Source: Belnapia sp. F-4-1 | Lineage (GTDB): Bacteria; Pseudomonadota; Alphaproteobacteria; Acetobacterales; Acetobacteraceae | Reading direction: 5' to 3' | DNA length: 64,000 bases | Assembly (NCBI RefSeq): GCF_000802185.1 | Contig: NZ_KN676113.1 | Span: 3,076,856-3,140,855, forward strand | Shown: in pieces, positions 43,382 through 52,929 of the stretch | How the letters are laid out: each line of letters begins with the position of its first letter | Numbering within the stretch: position 1 is the first letter of the stretch | Notes under the pieces: generated by a model | What the model was told of the DNA's origin: nothing | Databases searched by the model: none | The model's input: only the letters and a program-made list of their open reading frames with translations | Program-made: the position numbers and the translations under genes

Positions 43382-44661
43382 ATGCCGTCCCCCGCGCTGC
43401 GCCGGCCGCCGACGCCGCCCTGCTGCCCTGGGCCCCCGAACTCACCGGCGATACCACGACGGCCGCGCCCCCGCCGCCGCCACGTGCCACGCCCGTCCTT
43501 GGTGCGCTCTGGCTCCCCCTCCGCCTCGCCTGGCGCCAGCTCCGGGCGGAGCGCGCCCGCCTCGCCTCGGCCATCGCCGGCGTGCTCTTCGCCTGCGTGC
43601 TGGTCTTCATGCAGCTTGGCTTCCGCTCCGCGCTCTTCGACAGCGCCACCGCCCTGCTCTCGGCCATGCGCGCCGACATCTTCCTGATGCACCCGCTGAC
43701 CACGGTGAGCTTCAAGCCGGAGATGCTGCCCCGCATCCGCGCCAGCCAGGCCATGGCGCTGCCCGAGGTGCAGGCCGCCGTCCCCGTCTACCTGGCCCAG
43801 GCCACCTGGCGGAACCCGGAGAACGGTACCCGCCGCCCCGTCCAGCTCGTCGGCTTCGATACGGAGTCCGGGGTGATGGACTTCCCGGGCCTCGCCCCGC
43901 TGATCGAGACGCTGAAGCGCCCCGACACCATGGCCTTCGACCGCCGCTCCCGCCCCGAATTCGGCCCCGTCCCCCGCCTACTGGCGGAGCGCGGCCCCTT
44001 CCGGGTGCAGGTGGGCAACCGGCAGATGGAGGTCGCGGGACTGGTCGAGATCGGCCCCTCCTTCGGCGCCGACGGCAATGTCGTCATGTCGGAGGTGAAT
44101 TTCCGCCGCATCATGAAGGAGCGCCTGGCCAGCCAGGTCGACCTCGTCGCCATCAAGCTCCGCCCCGGCGCCGACCGCGAGGCCGCCGTCGCCCGCCTCC
44201 GCGCCCTGCTCCCCGCCGATGTCATGGTGATGAGCCAGCCCGAGCTCGTTGCCCATGAGCGCAACTACTGGGAGACGGCGACGCCGATCGGCTTCATCTT
44301 CGCCTTCGGCAGCCTGATGGGCCTCGTCGTCGGCATGGTGATCGTCTACCAGATTCTTTTCAGCGACATCGCCAGCCACCTGCGCGAATACGCCACGCTG
44401 AAGGCCATCGGCTATTCCAACGGCTTCCTCCGCCGCTCCGTGCTCTCGGCGGCGCTGATCCTCGCCGTGCTCGGCTTCCTCCCCGGCCTCGCGCTGTCCA
44501 CGCTGCTCTACGACGTGGTGGGGAGGGGGACCTTCCTGCCGCTCGAGATGGACCTCTCGCGCGCGCTCAGCGTCTTCGCCATGATCTTCACCATGTGCGG
44601 GGCGGCCGGCCTGCTGGCGATGCGCAAGCTCCGCGACGCCAACCCGGCCGACATGTTCTGA
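43378..44661 (+). CDS. ABC exporter permease, DevC/FtsX-like
   Basis: A 427-residue permease with an N-terminal helix (ASAIAGVLFACVLVFMQLGF near residue 63). A large periplasmic domain (about residues 90-295) contains DTESGVMDFPGLAPL and the DevC-like VSEVNFRRIMKER-type segment. A C-terminal FtsX-like three-helix block includes the YATLKAIGYSNGFLRRSVL coupling region. Such permeases (DevC, MacB-like) work by mechanotransmission rather than classic transport. Both ends overlap neighbouring genes. Confidence 0.9.
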   Translation: MNAVPRAAPAADAALLPWAPELTGDTTTAAPPPPPRATPVLGALWLPLRLAWRQLRAERARLASAIAGVLFACVLVFMQLGFRSALFDSATALLSAMRADIFLMHPLTTVSFKPEMLPRIRASQAMALPEVQAAVPVYLAQATWRNPENGTRRPVQLVGFDTESGVMDFPGLAPLIETLKRPDTMAFDRRSRPEFGPVPRLLAERGPFRVQVGNRQMEVAGLVEIGPSFGADGNVVMSEVNFRRIMKERLASQVDLVAIKLRPGADREAAVARLRALLPADVMVMSQPELVAHERNYWETATPIGFIFAFGSLMGLVVGMVIVYQILFSDIASHLREYATLKAIGYSNGFLRRSVLSAALILAVLGFLPGLALSTLLYDVVGRGTFLPLEMDLSRALSVFAMIFTMCGAAGLLAMRKLRDANPADMF

Positions 44662-45368
44662 TGGCAGCGCCGCCGGTCGCCCTCCGCGGCGTCACCTATG
44701 CCTACGGCACCGGCGACCTCGCCCGCCCCGTCCTGCGCGATGTCGATCTCAGCGTCGCGCCCGGCGAGGTGATGCTGCTGACCGGCCCCTCCGGCAGCGG
44801 CAAGACCACGCTGCTGACGCTGATCGGTGCGCTCCGCGCCCTCCAGCAGGGCAGCGCCACCGTGCTCGGCCAGCAGCTCGCCGGCGCCTCGGAGCGCGAG
44901 CGCACCGCGCTGCGGCGCCGCATCGGCTTCATCTTCCAGCAGCACAACCTGCTCGGCTTCCTCACCGCCCGGCAGAACGTGGCGATGGCGCTTGAGCTCG
45001 ACCCCGCCACCACCGAGCGCGACCGCCTCGCCCGCGCCGGGGAGATGCTCGCCGCCGTCGGCCTCGCCGACAAATGCGAAAGCCGGCCGGACCAGCTCTC
45101 CGGCGGCCAGCGCCAGCGCGTCGCCGTCGCCCGCGCGCTCGCCGGGCAGCCCGGCCTCATCCTCGCCGACGAACCGACCGCGGCGCTCGACCGGCAATCG
45201 GGTGGCGATGTGGTCCGCCTGCTGCGCGACCTTGCTCGCCGCCGCGGCGTGCCGATCCTGATGGTGACGCACGATCCGCGCATCCTCGACATCGCGGACC
45301 GCATCGTCGCGATGGAAGATGGGCGGATCCTGCCCGCAAATGAGGCAAATCCGGTCTCAGCGCCCTAA
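44661..45368 (+). CDS. ABC exporter ATP-binding protein, DevA-like
   Basis: An ATPase subunit of 235 residues. Walker A is GPSGSGKTTLLTLIGAL (about residues 40-56), Q-loop FIFQQHNLL, signature LSGGQRQRVAVARALAG and Walker B LILADEPTAALD. The sequence around YAYGTGDLARPVLRDVDL matches the LolD/MacB/DevA group. It starts on the last base of the permease stop. The three exporter genes, the small secreted protein and tetR form a single five-gene operon, 41551-45368. Confidence 0.92.
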   Translation: MAAPPVALRGVTYAYGTGDLARPVLRDVDLSVAPGEVMLLTGPSGSGKTTLLTLIGALRALQQGSATVLGQQLAGASERERTALRRRIGFIFQQHNLLGFLTARQNVAMALELDPATTERDRLARAGEMLAAVGLADKCESRPDQLSGGQRQRVAVARALAGQPGLILADEPTAALDRQSGGDVVRLLRDLARRRGVPILMVTHDPRILDIADRIVAMEDGRILPANEANPVSAP

Positions 45369-45378
45369 ATCGCCCGCT

Positions 45379-45416
45379 GCTTCGCGTTGACAGGGCGAAG
45401 CCGCGCCCGCGAGCAT
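45379..45416 (+). promoter_or_regulatory. Inverted repeat overlapping a possible promoter
   Basis: GCTTCGC (45379-45385) and GCGAAGC (45395-45401) are exact inverted repeats that flank a perfect TTGACA (45387-45392). An 18-base spacer leads to a poor -10 candidate GAGCAT (45411-45416). The stem may end the exporter transcript, or it may be an operator for the binding-protein gene at 45450. Confidence 0.35.
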
Positions 45417-45449
45417 CGCGTCAGCTTCAAACAGGGCAGGCCAACCAAC

Positions 45450-46472
45450 ATGCTGACACGAGGCATCGTCGCCGCGACCGCATTCGCTTGCGCGCTCCTC
45501 GGCCCCGCCACCGCCCGCGCCCAGCAGACGCTGGAGGCGATCAAGGCCCGCGGCCAGCTTGTCTGCGGCATCGGCACCGGCGTCGCCGGCTTCGGCCTTC
45601 CGGACAGCCGCGGCGTGTGGCAGGGCATGGATGTCGACCTCTGCCGCGGCCTCGCCGTCGCCATCTTCAACGACGTCAACAAGGTCCGCTTCGTCCCGCT
45701 CTCCTCCTCGACGCGCTTCACTGCGCTCGGCGCCGGCGAGGTCGATGTGCTGTTCCGCACCAGCACCCAGACCATGCTGCGCGACGTGACGCTCGGCCTC
45801 CGCCATGTCGTCACCTATTTCTATGACGGCCACGGCTTCATCGTCCGCGCCAACTCGGTGCAGAAGGTGGCCGAGATGCGCGACGCCACCATCTGCCTGG
45901 TCCAGGGCACGACCAACGAGCAGGTCACGGCCGACTACTTCCGCAGCATCAACACGCCTTTCCGCCCGCTGCTTTTCGAGCGCACCGACCAGGCGACGGC
46001 GGCGCTCCAGGCCGGCCGCTGCGACAGCTTCGGCACCGACGCCTCGCAGCTCGCCGGCGTCCGCTCCACCATGGCGAAGCCCGCCGACTGGACCATCCTG
46101 CCCGAGCGCTTCAGCAAGGAGCCCTACGGCGCCTATATCCGCCGCGACGACCAGCAATGGTTCGACGTTGTGCGCTGGTACACGACCGCGCTGATCGAGG
46201 CCGAGGAGCAGGGCGTCACCCAGGCCAATGCCGAGGAGATGCGCCGCACCAGCCCGAGCCCCAACACCCGCCGCCTGCTCGGCGTCACGCCCGAGCTCGG
46301 CGAGGCGCTGAAGCTCGACCGCAACTGGGCCTACAACGTCGTCCGCGCCTTGGGGAATTACGGCGAGCTCTACGACCGCTCCTTCGGTCCCGAGACGAAT
46401 ATCGACCTGCCGCGCGGGCCGAATCGGCTCTGGACCCAGGGCGGCCTCGTCTACGCCCTGCCGATGCGCTGA
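45450..46472 (+). CDS. aapJ: General L-amino-acid binding protein (AapJ/BztA-like)
   Basis: A periplasmic type II binding protein of 340 residues, longer than the usual 250 and typical of AapJ/BztA. The signal peptide ends ATARAQ near residue 25. Core motifs include RGQLVCGIGTGVAGFGLPD, GMDVDLCRGLAVAIFNDVNK, ICLVQGTTNEQ and LLFERTDQATAALQAGRCD. ATG 45450 is preceded by AGGGCAGG. The permease and ATPase genes (aapQMP) that normally follow are absent, so it must serve a transporter encoded elsewhere or act in a different role. Confidence 0.85.
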   Translation: MLTRGIVAATAFACALLGPATARAQQTLEAIKARGQLVCGIGTGVAGFGLPDSRGVWQGMDVDLCRGLAVAIFNDVNKVRFVPLSSSTRFTALGAGEVDVLFRTSTQTMLRDVTLGLRHVVTYFYDGHGFIVRANSVQKVAEMRDATICLVQGTTNEQVTADYFRSINTPFRPLLFERTDQATAALQAGRCDSFGTDASQLAGVRSTMAKPADWTILPERFSKEPYGAYIRRDDQQWFDVVRWYTTALIEAEEQGVTQANAEEMRRTSPSPNTRRLLGVTPELGEALKLDRNWAYNVVRALGNYGELYDRSFGPETNIDLPRGPNRLWTQGGLVYALPMR

Positions 46473-46503
46473 AGCATGGAGCCATCCGGATCGCCGGGTA
46501 GGC

Positions 46504-47112
46504 CTAAGCGGTGAGGCAGGCCTCCCGCAGCAGCGCGAAGGCCCGCGCCCGGTGGCTGATGGCATGCTTCGCCGCCGGCTCCATCTCGCCGAATGTCTCG
46601 CTGCCGCCTTCGGGGAGGAACATCGGGTCGTAGCCGAAGCCCCGCTCGCCACGCGGCGGATGCACCCAGGCGCCATGCGCCTCGCCGAGGAAGCCCTCGC
46701 TATGCCCATCCGGCCAGGCCAGGACCAGGGCGCAGGAGAACCAGGCATGGCGGTCGGGGAAGCGCGCGGCCAGCGCGGCGACCTTCGCCATCGCCATGGC
46801 ATAGTCCCGCCCGCCATCCGGCAACTCGGCCCAGTCCGCCGTCCTCACCCCCGGATCGCCGCCGAGCGCGGCGACGGAGAAGCCGCTGTCGTCCGCCAAG
46901 GCCGGCAGCCCCGTCGCCCGAGCCGCCGCCAGCGCCTTGATGCGCGCGTTGCCGAGGAAGCTGTCCTCGGTCTCCTCCGGCACCGGCAGCCCAAGCGCCC
47001 CGGCCGCCACGACATCCATGCCGTAGGGCGCCAGCAACTCGGCGACCTCGCGCCGCTTCCCCTCGTTATGGGTGGCGATCACGAGCCGCCCGCGCTCGAG
47101 ACGCCTAGCCAA
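46504..47112 (-). CDS. rdgB: Non-canonical purine NTP pyrophosphatase (RdgB/HAM1)
   Basis: An ITP/XTP pyrophosphatase of 202 residues that cleans deaminated purine nucleotides from the pool. The opening [22 protein letters not shown] and the core [23 protein letters not shown] and [14 protein letters not shown] are diagnostic. The assigned start is TTG at 47112, which overlaps rph by eight bases; GTG at 47082 would begin directly at the conserved strand and cannot be excluded. The rph-rdgB pair is widely conserved in alphaproteobacteria. Confidence 0.93.
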   Translation of the reverse strand: MARRLERGRLVIATHNEGKRREVAELLAPYGMDVVAAGALGLPVPEETEDSFLGNARIKALAAARATGLPALADDSGFSVAALGGDPGVRTADWAELPDGGRDYAMAMAKVAALAARFPDRHAWFSCALVLAWPDGHSEGFLGEAHGAWVHPPRGERGFGYDPMFLPEGGSETFGEMEPAAKHAISHRARAFALLREACLTA

Positions 47113-47827
47113 TGCCGACGGCCGCCCGCTGCCGCCGGAACAACTCGTCCGTCCCCTGCCGCGCCAGCTTCAGCAGCGCCAGCAGCTCCGCCTCGGAAAA
47201 GGGCTCGCCCTCGGCCGTGCCCTGCACCTCGACCATGCCGCCCTTGCCGGTGAGGACGAAATTGGCATCCGTCTGCGCCTTGCTGTCCTCGTCATAGTCG
47301 AGGTCGAGCACCGGCGCGCCCTGCCAGATGCCGCAGGACACCGCCGCCACCTGGTCGCGCAGCGGCACGGTGCCGATGACATTCATCTTCATGCAGTGGC
47401 GGAAGGCGAGATGCAGCGCGACCCAGCCGCCGGTGATGCTGGCGCAGCGGGTGCCGCCATCGGCCGTCAGCACGTCGCAATCGACGGTGATGGACATCTC
47501 GCCCATCGCCTTGAGGTCGGTCACCGCCCGCAGCGAGCGCCCGATCAGCCGCTGGATCTCCTGCGTCCGGCCGGACTGCTTGCCCCGCGCCGCCTCGCGG
47601 TCGGAGCGGGTATGGGTCGCCCGCGGCAGCATGCCGTATTCCGCCGTCACCCAGCCCTGGCCGGTGCCGCGCAGGAAGGGCGGCACCCGGCTCTCGACGC
47701 TCGCGGTGCAGAGCACCTCGGTATTGCCCATGCGGATGCGGCAGGAGCCCTCCGCATGACGGGCGACATTGGGCTCGAGGGTGACGCTGCGCAGCGCATC
47801 GGCCGCGCGACCAGAGGGACGGTTCAT
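47105..47827 (-). CDS. rph: Ribonuclease PH
   Basis: A phosphorolytic 3'-exoribonuclease of 240 residues that trims tRNA precursor ends. Diagnostic segments: [19 protein letters not shown], the RNA-binding [36 protein letters not shown] and [17 protein letters not shown] with the catalytic aspartates. ATG 47827 gives the family N-terminus [12 protein letters not shown]. It is upstream of, and overlaps, rdgB. It is divergent from a glyoxalase-like gene; the promoter region is only 45 bases. Confidence 0.96.
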   Translation of the reverse strand: MNRPSGRAADALRSVTLEPNVARHAEGSCRIRMGNTEVLCTASVESRVPPFLRGTGQGWVTAEYGMLPRATHTRSDREAARGKQSGRTQEIQRLIGRSLRAVTDLKAMGEMSITVDCDVLTADGGTRCASITGGWVALHLAFRHCMKMNVIGTVPLRDQVAAVSCGIWQGAPVLDLDYDEDSKAQTDANFVLTGKGGMVEVQGTAEGEPFSEAELLALLKLARQGTDELFRRQRAAVGIG

Positions 47828-47872
47828 GCCGCGCGGGGTAGCACCGGCGCGCGGGGAAGGCGAGGGGGCGCT

Positions 47873-48268
47873 ATGCTTCCCCGCATGACCACACCCCGCT
47901 TCCGCTACGACCACATCCATCTCCGCGCCCGCGACCCGGCGGCGATGGCCCGCTTCTTCACCGACCTCTTCGGCGCCGAGGCGCACCCGGAAGGCCGCGA
48001 CGGCCGCTACGAGGTGACCCTCGACGGCCAGCTCCTGCTGATCGCCCCCTCCAACCCGGACTTCCCGGCCGAACCCGCCCCCGGCTTCCCGCATCTCGGG
48101 CTCGAGCATATCGGCCTCGGCGTTGATGACGTGGATGCCGCCTGCGCCCACTTGGAAAGCCTCGGCGCCGACATCGCCATCGGCCCGCTCGCGGCCGGCG
48201 CCTTCCGCCTCGCCTTCATCCGCGGCCCGGAGGGGGTGATGGTCGAGCTGCTGCAGCGGCCGCGCTGA
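47873..48268 (+). CDS. VOC-family (glyoxalase/bleomycin-resistance) protein
   Basis: A vicinal-oxygen-chelate protein of 131 residues, with two beta-alpha-beta-beta-beta modules. The metal-site pattern is H in [10 protein letters not shown] near residue 15, then [20 protein letters not shown] and the glutamate in EGVMVELLQ. It is a lyase, isomerase or dioxygenase of unknown substrate. ATG 47873 follows GAGGGGG; ATG 47885 is an alternative. Confidence 0.82.
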   Translation: MLPRMTTPRFRYDHIHLRARDPAAMARFFTDLFGAEAHPEGRDGRYEVTLDGQLLLIAPSNPDFPAEPAPGFPHLGLEHIGLGVDDVDAACAHLESLGADIAIGPLAAGAFRLAFIRGPEGVMVELLQRPR

Positions 48269-48316
48269 GCACGATCCTTGCAAGGCCAGGGCAGGCATCC
48301 ATCGGAGTAGCCCGCC

Positions 48317-49942
48317 ATGCGCCTCGCCACCCGCCTCGCCATCCCCCTTGCCCTGGGGGCCGCCCTCGCCCTGCCGCTTCCCGCCGCCGCGCAGCAGCCC
48401 GCCGCGCAGCAGAAGGTGCTGCGCATCGCCATGACCGCCTCCGACGTGCCGACAACCTCCGGCATGCCGAACAACGGCTCGGAGGGCATGCGCTTCCTCG
48501 GCTTCCCGGTCTTCGAGCCGCTGGTCGACTGGGACCTCACCAGCGCCGACAAGCCCGCCGATATCCGCCCCGGCCTCGCCACCGCCTGGGAGCAGGATGC
48601 CGCCGATCCGCGCAAATGGCGCTTCACCCTGCGCCAGGGCGTCAGCTTCCATGATGGCAGCGCCTTCAACGCCGATGCGGTGATCTGGAACCTCGACCGC
48701 TTCTACCGCAACGACAGCCCGCAATTCGATGCGGCCGGCGCCGCGCTCGCCCGTGGCCGCGTTTCCATCATGACGGGCTACCGCAGGATCGACGACGGCA
48801 CGGTCGAGCTCGAAACCTCGCGCCCCGTCTCCTACCTGCCCTACCTCCTCACCTGGATCCTCTTCACCTCGCCCCAGAGCTGGGAGGCGAATGGCCGCGA
48901 CTGGTCGAAGGTGGCGACCGCCGGCGCCGCCGGCACCGGGCCCTTCCGCATCAGCCGCTTCGTCCCGCGCCAGTCGGCCGAAATCTCGCGCAACGACGCC
49001 TACTGGAACCCGGAGCGCCGGCCGAAGCTCGACCGCATCCTCCTGCTGCCCATGCCGGAGGCGAATACCCGCCTCGCCGCGCTGCGCTCTGGGCAGGTCG
49101 ACTGGATCGAGGTGCCGCCGCCGGATGCCATTCCCTCGCTGCGGCAAGGTGGTTTCCAGGTCATCATGAACTCCTACCCGCATGTCTGGCCCTGGATCTT
49201 CGCCGCCGGCAAGCCGGGCAGCCCGACCGCCGACGTGCGCGTCCGGCAGGCGCTCAACTACTGCTTCGACCGCGACGGCATGACCACCCTGCTGAACGGC
49301 ACGGCCGAGCCCTCGATCGGCTTCTACAAGGGGAACGACCCGCTCTTCGGTCAGCCGCAGAACCGCTACCGGCTGGATGCCGCCCGCGGCAAGGCGCTGC
49401 TCGCCGAGGCCGGCTACGGGCAGCAGCGGCCGCTGAAGCTCACCGTCGGCATCTCCACCAGCGGCTCCGGCCAGATGCTGCCGCTGCCGATGAACGAGTA
49501 CATGCAGCAGTCGCTGAAAGAGAATTGCGGCGTCGAGGTCGCTTTCCAGGTGGTCGAGTGGAACACGCTGCTGGCCGGGCTGCGGGCCGAGCCCGGCGCG
49601 CCGCAATGGCTCGGCGCCGATGCGCTGAACATCAGCCTCGTCTCCTCCGACGCCTCGCAGATGGCGCGCTGGTTCCTTTCCTCCAACGCGACGCCGGTCG
49701 GCTCCAATGCCGGGCACTGGCGCGACGCCGAATTCGACGCCGCCTTCGCCGCGGTGGAGACCGAGCGTGACCCGGAGCGCATCCGCGCCGCTTTGCGGAA
49801 GGCCCACGAGCGCCTCGTGGACGGCGCCCCCTGGCTCTACATCGTCCACGACCTCAACCCGCGGGCCATGACTCGGCGCGTGCGCGGTTTCACCTCCGCC
49901 CAGTCCTGGTACCAGGATTTGACGCGGGTGGACGTGCAGTGA
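48317..49942 (+). CDS. Family-5 solute-binding protein (peptide/nickel-type), copy 1
   Basis: A periplasmic SBP_bac_5 protein of 541 residues. The signal peptide ends LPAAAQ near residue 24. Typical elements: [56 protein letters not shown] and [19 protein letters not shown]. It captures peptides or other small molecules for an ABC importer of the Dpp/Opp type. No permease or ATPase gene follows; instead a second, similar binding protein is encoded downstream. CGGAGTAG precedes the ATG. A CCTTGCAAGG palindrome sits at 48276-48285. Confidence 0.92.
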   Translation: MRLATRLAIPLALGAALALPLPAAAQQPAAQQKVLRIAMTASDVPTTSGMPNNGSEGMRFLGFPVFEPLVDWDLTSADKPADIRPGLATAWEQDAADPRKWRFTLRQGVSFHDGSAFNADAVIWNLDRFYRNDSPQFDAAGAALARGRVSIMTGYRRIDDGTVELETSRPVSYLPYLLTWILFTSPQSWEANGRDWSKVATAGAAGTGPFRISRFVPRQSAEISRNDAYWNPERRPKLDRILLLPMPEANTRLAALRSGQVDWIEVPPPDAIPSLRQGGFQVIMNSYPHVWPWIFAAGKPGSPTADVRVRQALNYCFDRDGMTTLLNGTAEPSIGFYKGNDPLFGQPQNRYRLDAARGKALLAEAGYGQQRPLKLTVGISTSGSGQMLPLPMNEYMQQSLKENCGVEVAFQVVEWNTLLAGLRAEPGAPQWLGADALNISLVSSDASQMARWFLSSNATPVGSNAGHWRDAEFDAAFAAVETERDPERIRAALRKAHERLVDGAPWLYIVHDLNPRAMTRRVRGFTSAQSWYQDLTRVDVQ

Positions 49943-49952
49943 CGCGTCCGCT

Positions 49953-49979
49953 GCCGCGGATTTAGGCAGGATCCGCGGC
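49953..49979 (+). terminator. Hairpin between the two solute-binding protein genes
   Basis: GCCGCGGAT (49953-49961) pairs perfectly with ATCCGCGGC (49971-49979) around a nine-base loop, with one wobble and one GC pair available outside. It begins 10 bases after the first gene's stop. There is no T-run. It may stop or slow transcription, or protect the upstream mRNA end. Confidence 0.5.
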
Positions 49980-50050
49980 GGCGGCCGGCCCCCCCGCTTG
50001 CACGCCGCTTGCATTGCCGGTCCCGAACCAATCCGGGGATGGGACCAGTG

Positions 50051-51688
50051 ATGACGAGACTGGGCATGAAGAGACTGGGCATGAAGAGGCTGGGACTGAT
50101 CGGGGCGCTCGCCCTTGCCGGCCTGCTCGGCGCCTCGCCGGGCGATGCGCAGCAGCCGAAGGTGCTGCGCATCGCCATGACCGCCGCCGACGTGCCAACC
50201 ACCACCGGCGCGCCGAACAACGGCTTCGAGGGCGTTCGCTTCCTTGGCTACCCGGCTTTCGAGGGGCTGGTCCTCTGGGACCTTTCCCGCGGCGACCGGC
50301 CGGCGACGCTCCGCCCCGGCCTCGCCGAGCGCTACGAGCAGGACCCGGCCGACCCGAAGACCTGGGTCTTCCACCTCCGCCGCGGGGTGAAGTTCCATGA
50401 CGGTGCGCCCTTCACCGCCGACAGCGTGATCTGGACGCTCGACCGCTTCTGGAAGAACGACAGCCCGCAATTCGACGCAGCCGGCAGCGGCATCGCCCGC
50501 GCCCGCATCCCGATCCTCGCCAGCTACCGCAAGATCGACGACTTCACCGTCTCGATCACCACCACCCGGGTCGCCAGCTACTTCCCCTACATGGCGGTCT
50601 ACATCCTGATGACGAGCCCGCAGAGCTTCGAGCAGGGCGGCCGCGACTGGGCCAAGGTCGCGGCGCTGCCGCCCGCCGGCACCGGGCCCTTCCGCCTCTC
50701 CCGCTTCACCCCCCGCGTCTCGGCGGAGCTGTCGAAGAACGCCGAGTACTGGGACCAGGCCCGCGTCCCGAAGCTAGACCGCGTGCTGCTGCTGCCCATC
50801 CCGGAGGCGAACAGCCGCCTTGCCGCGCTGCGCTCCGGCCAGGTCGACTGGGTCGAGGTGCCGCCGCCGGATGCCATCCCGAGCCTGAAGGGGGCCGGCT
50901 TCCAGGTCGTTACCAACAGCTATCCGCATGTCTGGCCGTGGTTCTTCCAGATGGGCGGCAGCACCACCCCCTTCCGCGACGTGCGCGTCCGCCAGGGCCT
51001 CAATTACTGCGTCGACCGCGCTGGGCTGGTGGAATTGCTGAACGGCACCGCCGAGCCCTCGGTCGGCTGGCTGAAGCCATCCGACCCACATTTCGGCACG
51101 CCGCAGAATCGCTACGGCTTCGACCCGGCGAAGGGCAGGGCGCTGCTGGCGGCGGCGGGCTTCACTGCGCAGAACCCGCTGCGCTTCAAGGTGATGATCT
51201 CGGCCAGCGGCTCCGGCCAGATGCTGCCGCTGCCGATGAACGAGTACATGCAGCAGGCCTTGAAGGAGGCCTGCGGCGTCGAGGTTTCCTTTGAGGTGAC
51301 GGAGTGGAACACGCTGCTGACCGCGGTGCGCCAGGCGCCCGACGCGCCGATTCTGAACGGCTCCACCTCGGTCAATCCCTCCTCGCCTTCCTCCGACCCG
51401 GCGGTCGCGGCGCGCTACTTCCTGCAGGCCTTCGCCCCGCCGAACGGCTTCAACTGGGGCCAGTGGAACGACCCTCAGTTCGAGGAGGCCTTCGCCGCCC
51501 TCGAGAATGCCCGCGACCCGGCGGCCTACGACGCCGCCTATGCGAAGGCGCATGAGCGGTTGGTGGACAACCCGCCCTGGCTCTACATCGTCCACGACCT
51601 CAACCCGCGGGCGATGTCTCGTCGCGTGCGCGGGTTCACCTCCGCACAGTCCTGGTTCCAGGATCTGGTGACGGTGGACCTTCAATAG
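50051..51688 (+). CDS. Family-5 solute-binding protein, copy 2
   Basis: A 545-residue paralogue of the preceding gene. Many blocks are shared exactly or nearly so, such as [27 protein letters not shown] and [12 protein letters not shown]. It is exported (signal ending SPGDAQ near residue 34). The start is uncertain: ATG 50039, GTG 50048 and ATG 50051 are all in frame, and two further in-frame ATGs lie within a 15-base tandem repeat. ATG 50051 is chosen because it gives a basic n-region directly before the hydrophobic core. No transporter genes follow. The next genes are lrgAB. Confidence 0.9.
   Translation: MTRLGMKRLGMKRLGLIGALALAGLLGASPGDAQQPKVLRIAMTAADVPTTTGAPNNGFEGVRFLGYPAFEGLVLWDLSRGDRPATLRPGLAERYEQDPADPKTWVFHLRRGVKFHDGAPFTADSVIWTLDRFWKNDSPQFDAAGSGIARARIPILASYRKIDDFTVSITTTRVASYFPYMAVYILMTSPQSFEQGGRDWAKVAALPPAGTGPFRLSRFTPRVSAELSKNAEYWDQARVPKLDRVLLLPIPEANSRLAALRSGQVDWVEVPPPDAIPSLKGAGFQVVTNSYPHVWPWFFQMGGSTTPFRDVRVRQGLNYCVDRAGLVELLNGTAEPSVGWLKPSDPHFGTPQNRYGFDPAKGRALLAAAGFTAQNPLRFKVMISASGSGQMLPLPMNEYMQQALKEACGVEVSFEVTEWNTLLTAVRQAPDAPILNGSTSVNPSSPSSDPAVAARYFLQAFAPPNGFNWGQWNDPQFEEAFAALENARDPAAYDAAYAKAHERLVDNPPWLYIVHDLNPRAMSRRVRGFTSAQSWFQDLVTVDLQ
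50060..50089 (+). repeat. Tandem 15-base repeat in a signal-peptide coding region
   Basis: Two copies of CTGGGCATGAAGAGR in a row, with a partial third copy (ATGACGAGA) just before. Each copy adds LGMKR in frame, so the n-region reads as repeated basic units, and each copy brings an extra potential ATG start. Confidence 0.85.
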
Positions 51689-51760
51689 GCCAGGGCGGAT
51701 CATGGCGGTGGGAAGGAGGCCCGTCGCCATGACCCTGCTGCCGAAGGAAGGGCGCCGCGC

Positions 51761-52102
51761 ATGATCGGCGCCCTCACCACGTTGCTCTCATGCCAGCTCG
51801 CCGGCGAGGTCCTCGCCCGCGCGCTGCACCTTCCCGTCCCCGGCCCGGTGATCGGCATGGCGCTGCTCTTCACGGGCCTGCTCCTGCGCGGCCGCGAGGC
51901 GCCGCCCGCCCTGCACGCCACGGCCGATGCGTTGCTCGGCAATCTCGGCCTGCTCTTCGTCCCGGCCGGCGTCGGGGTGATGCTCTACCTGCCGGTGCTG
52001 GCGCGGGACTGGGCGCCGCTTTCCCTCAGCGTCCTGGCCGGGACGCTGGCCGCCATCGCCTTCACCGGCCGCCTCGCGCAGAGGCTGCTGCGCGGCCGAT
52101 GA
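51761..52102 (+). CDS. lrgA: CidA/LrgA-family membrane protein
   Basis: A small membrane protein of 113 residues with four predicted helices and the family text GEVLARALHLPVPGPVIGMALL near residue 15, with GLLFVPAGVGVMLYL in the second half. LrgA/CidA proteins are holin-like and, with LrgB, are linked to control of murein hydrolysis or to pyruvate and glycolate transport. The stop overlaps the lrgB ATG by four bases. Confidence 0.93.
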   Translation: MIGALTTLLSCQLAGEVLARALHLPVPGPVIGMALLFTGLLLRGREAPPALHATADALLGNLGLLFVPAGVGVMLYLPVLARDWAPLSLSVLAGTLAAIAFTGRLAQRLLRGR

Positions 52103-52818
52103 GCGAACTCGGCGAGATCTGGGTCTACCTGGCGCGGGAGCCGCTGGCCGCCCTGGCCGCCACGCTGCTCGCCTGGCTCGGCGCGCTCCGGCTGCAACGT
52201 CTTTGCCGACGGCACCCGCTGGCCAATCCCGTGCTCTTCGCCGTGCTGATCCTGGCCGCCGGGCTGCTGCTGAGCGGCATCGACTACCGCAGCTATTTCG
52301 AGGGCGCGCAGTTCGTCCACTTCCTCCTCGGCCCGGCCACCGTCGCGCTGGCTGTACCGCTGCACCGGCAATGGGAGGCGGTGCGCCGCTCCGCGCTGCT
52401 CGCCGCCCTCTCCGTCGTCACCGGCGGCCTCTTCGCCGCGGCGGTCGGCGTCGCCATCGCGCTCGCCCTGGGTGCTGCGCCGGAGGTCGTCGCCTCGCTC
52501 GCCCCGCGCTCCGTCACCACGCCGGTCGCCATGGGCATCGCCGAGCGGATCGGCGGCCTGCCCTCGCTGACGGCCGCCCTCGTCATCGCCAGCGGCATCA
52601 CCGGTGCGGCGCTCGGCCCCTTGGTCCTGAATCTGGCGCGAGTCGAGGATATGCGGGCGAGGGGACTCGCCATGGGGACTGCATCGCATGGCATCGGGAC
52701 CGCCCGCGCACTTTCGGTCAGCGCCGCGGCGGGCGCCTTCAGCGGCCTGGCGATGGGGTTGAACGCCCTCGCCAGCGCCCTCCTGCTGCCCCTGCTGTGG
52801 CATGCGCTCGCTGGTTGA
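52099..52818 (+). CDS. lrgB: LrgB-family membrane protein
   Basis: A 239-residue integral membrane protein of the LrgB/CidB family. About seven helices are visible, and the conserved segments LAPRSVTTPVAMGIAERIGG and ASHGIGTARALSVSAAAGAF are near residues 133 and 195. It works with the LrgA-like protein encoded immediately upstream. The ATG at 52099 lies in the ATGA overlap. Confidence 0.93.
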   Translation: MSELGEIWVYLAREPLAALAATLLAWLGALRLQRLCRRHPLANPVLFAVLILAAGLLLSGIDYRSYFEGAQFVHFLLGPATVALAVPLHRQWEAVRRSALLAALSVVTGGLFAAAVGVAIALALGAAPEVVASLAPRSVTTPVAMGIAERIGGLPSLTAALVIASGITGAALGPLVLNLARVEDMRARGLAMGTASHGIGTARALSVSAAAGAFSGLAMGLNALASALLLPLLWHALAG

Positions 52819-52900
52819 GGCGAAAACAGTGCTTTTCCCCAGGATTCACAGGCGCGACGATCTGCCAGAACTTGTGGTGCCCTTGCGCGATATCCTACCG

Positions 52901-52929
52901 TATCTAGTAGGCGACAATATCTGGTAGGC
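52901..52929. promoter_or_regulatory. Direct repeats upstream of gcrA
   Basis: TATCTAGTAGGC (52901-52912) and TATCTGGTAGGC (52918-52929) are 12-base direct repeats, one mismatch, 17 bases apart. An inverted half-copy (CCTAC) is at 52894. They lie 20-48 bases before the gcrA ATG, the region where a promoter and its regulator would act. A GATTC (CcrM-type GANTC) site is at 52843-52847. Confidence 0.5.

Noticed and set aside
47828-50470. Long minus-strand frame upstream of rph
   Set aside because: It would extend RNase PH by hundreds of residues across the glyoxalase and solute-binding genes. The rph start at 47827 gives the exact family N-terminus, and the extension has no recognisable domain.
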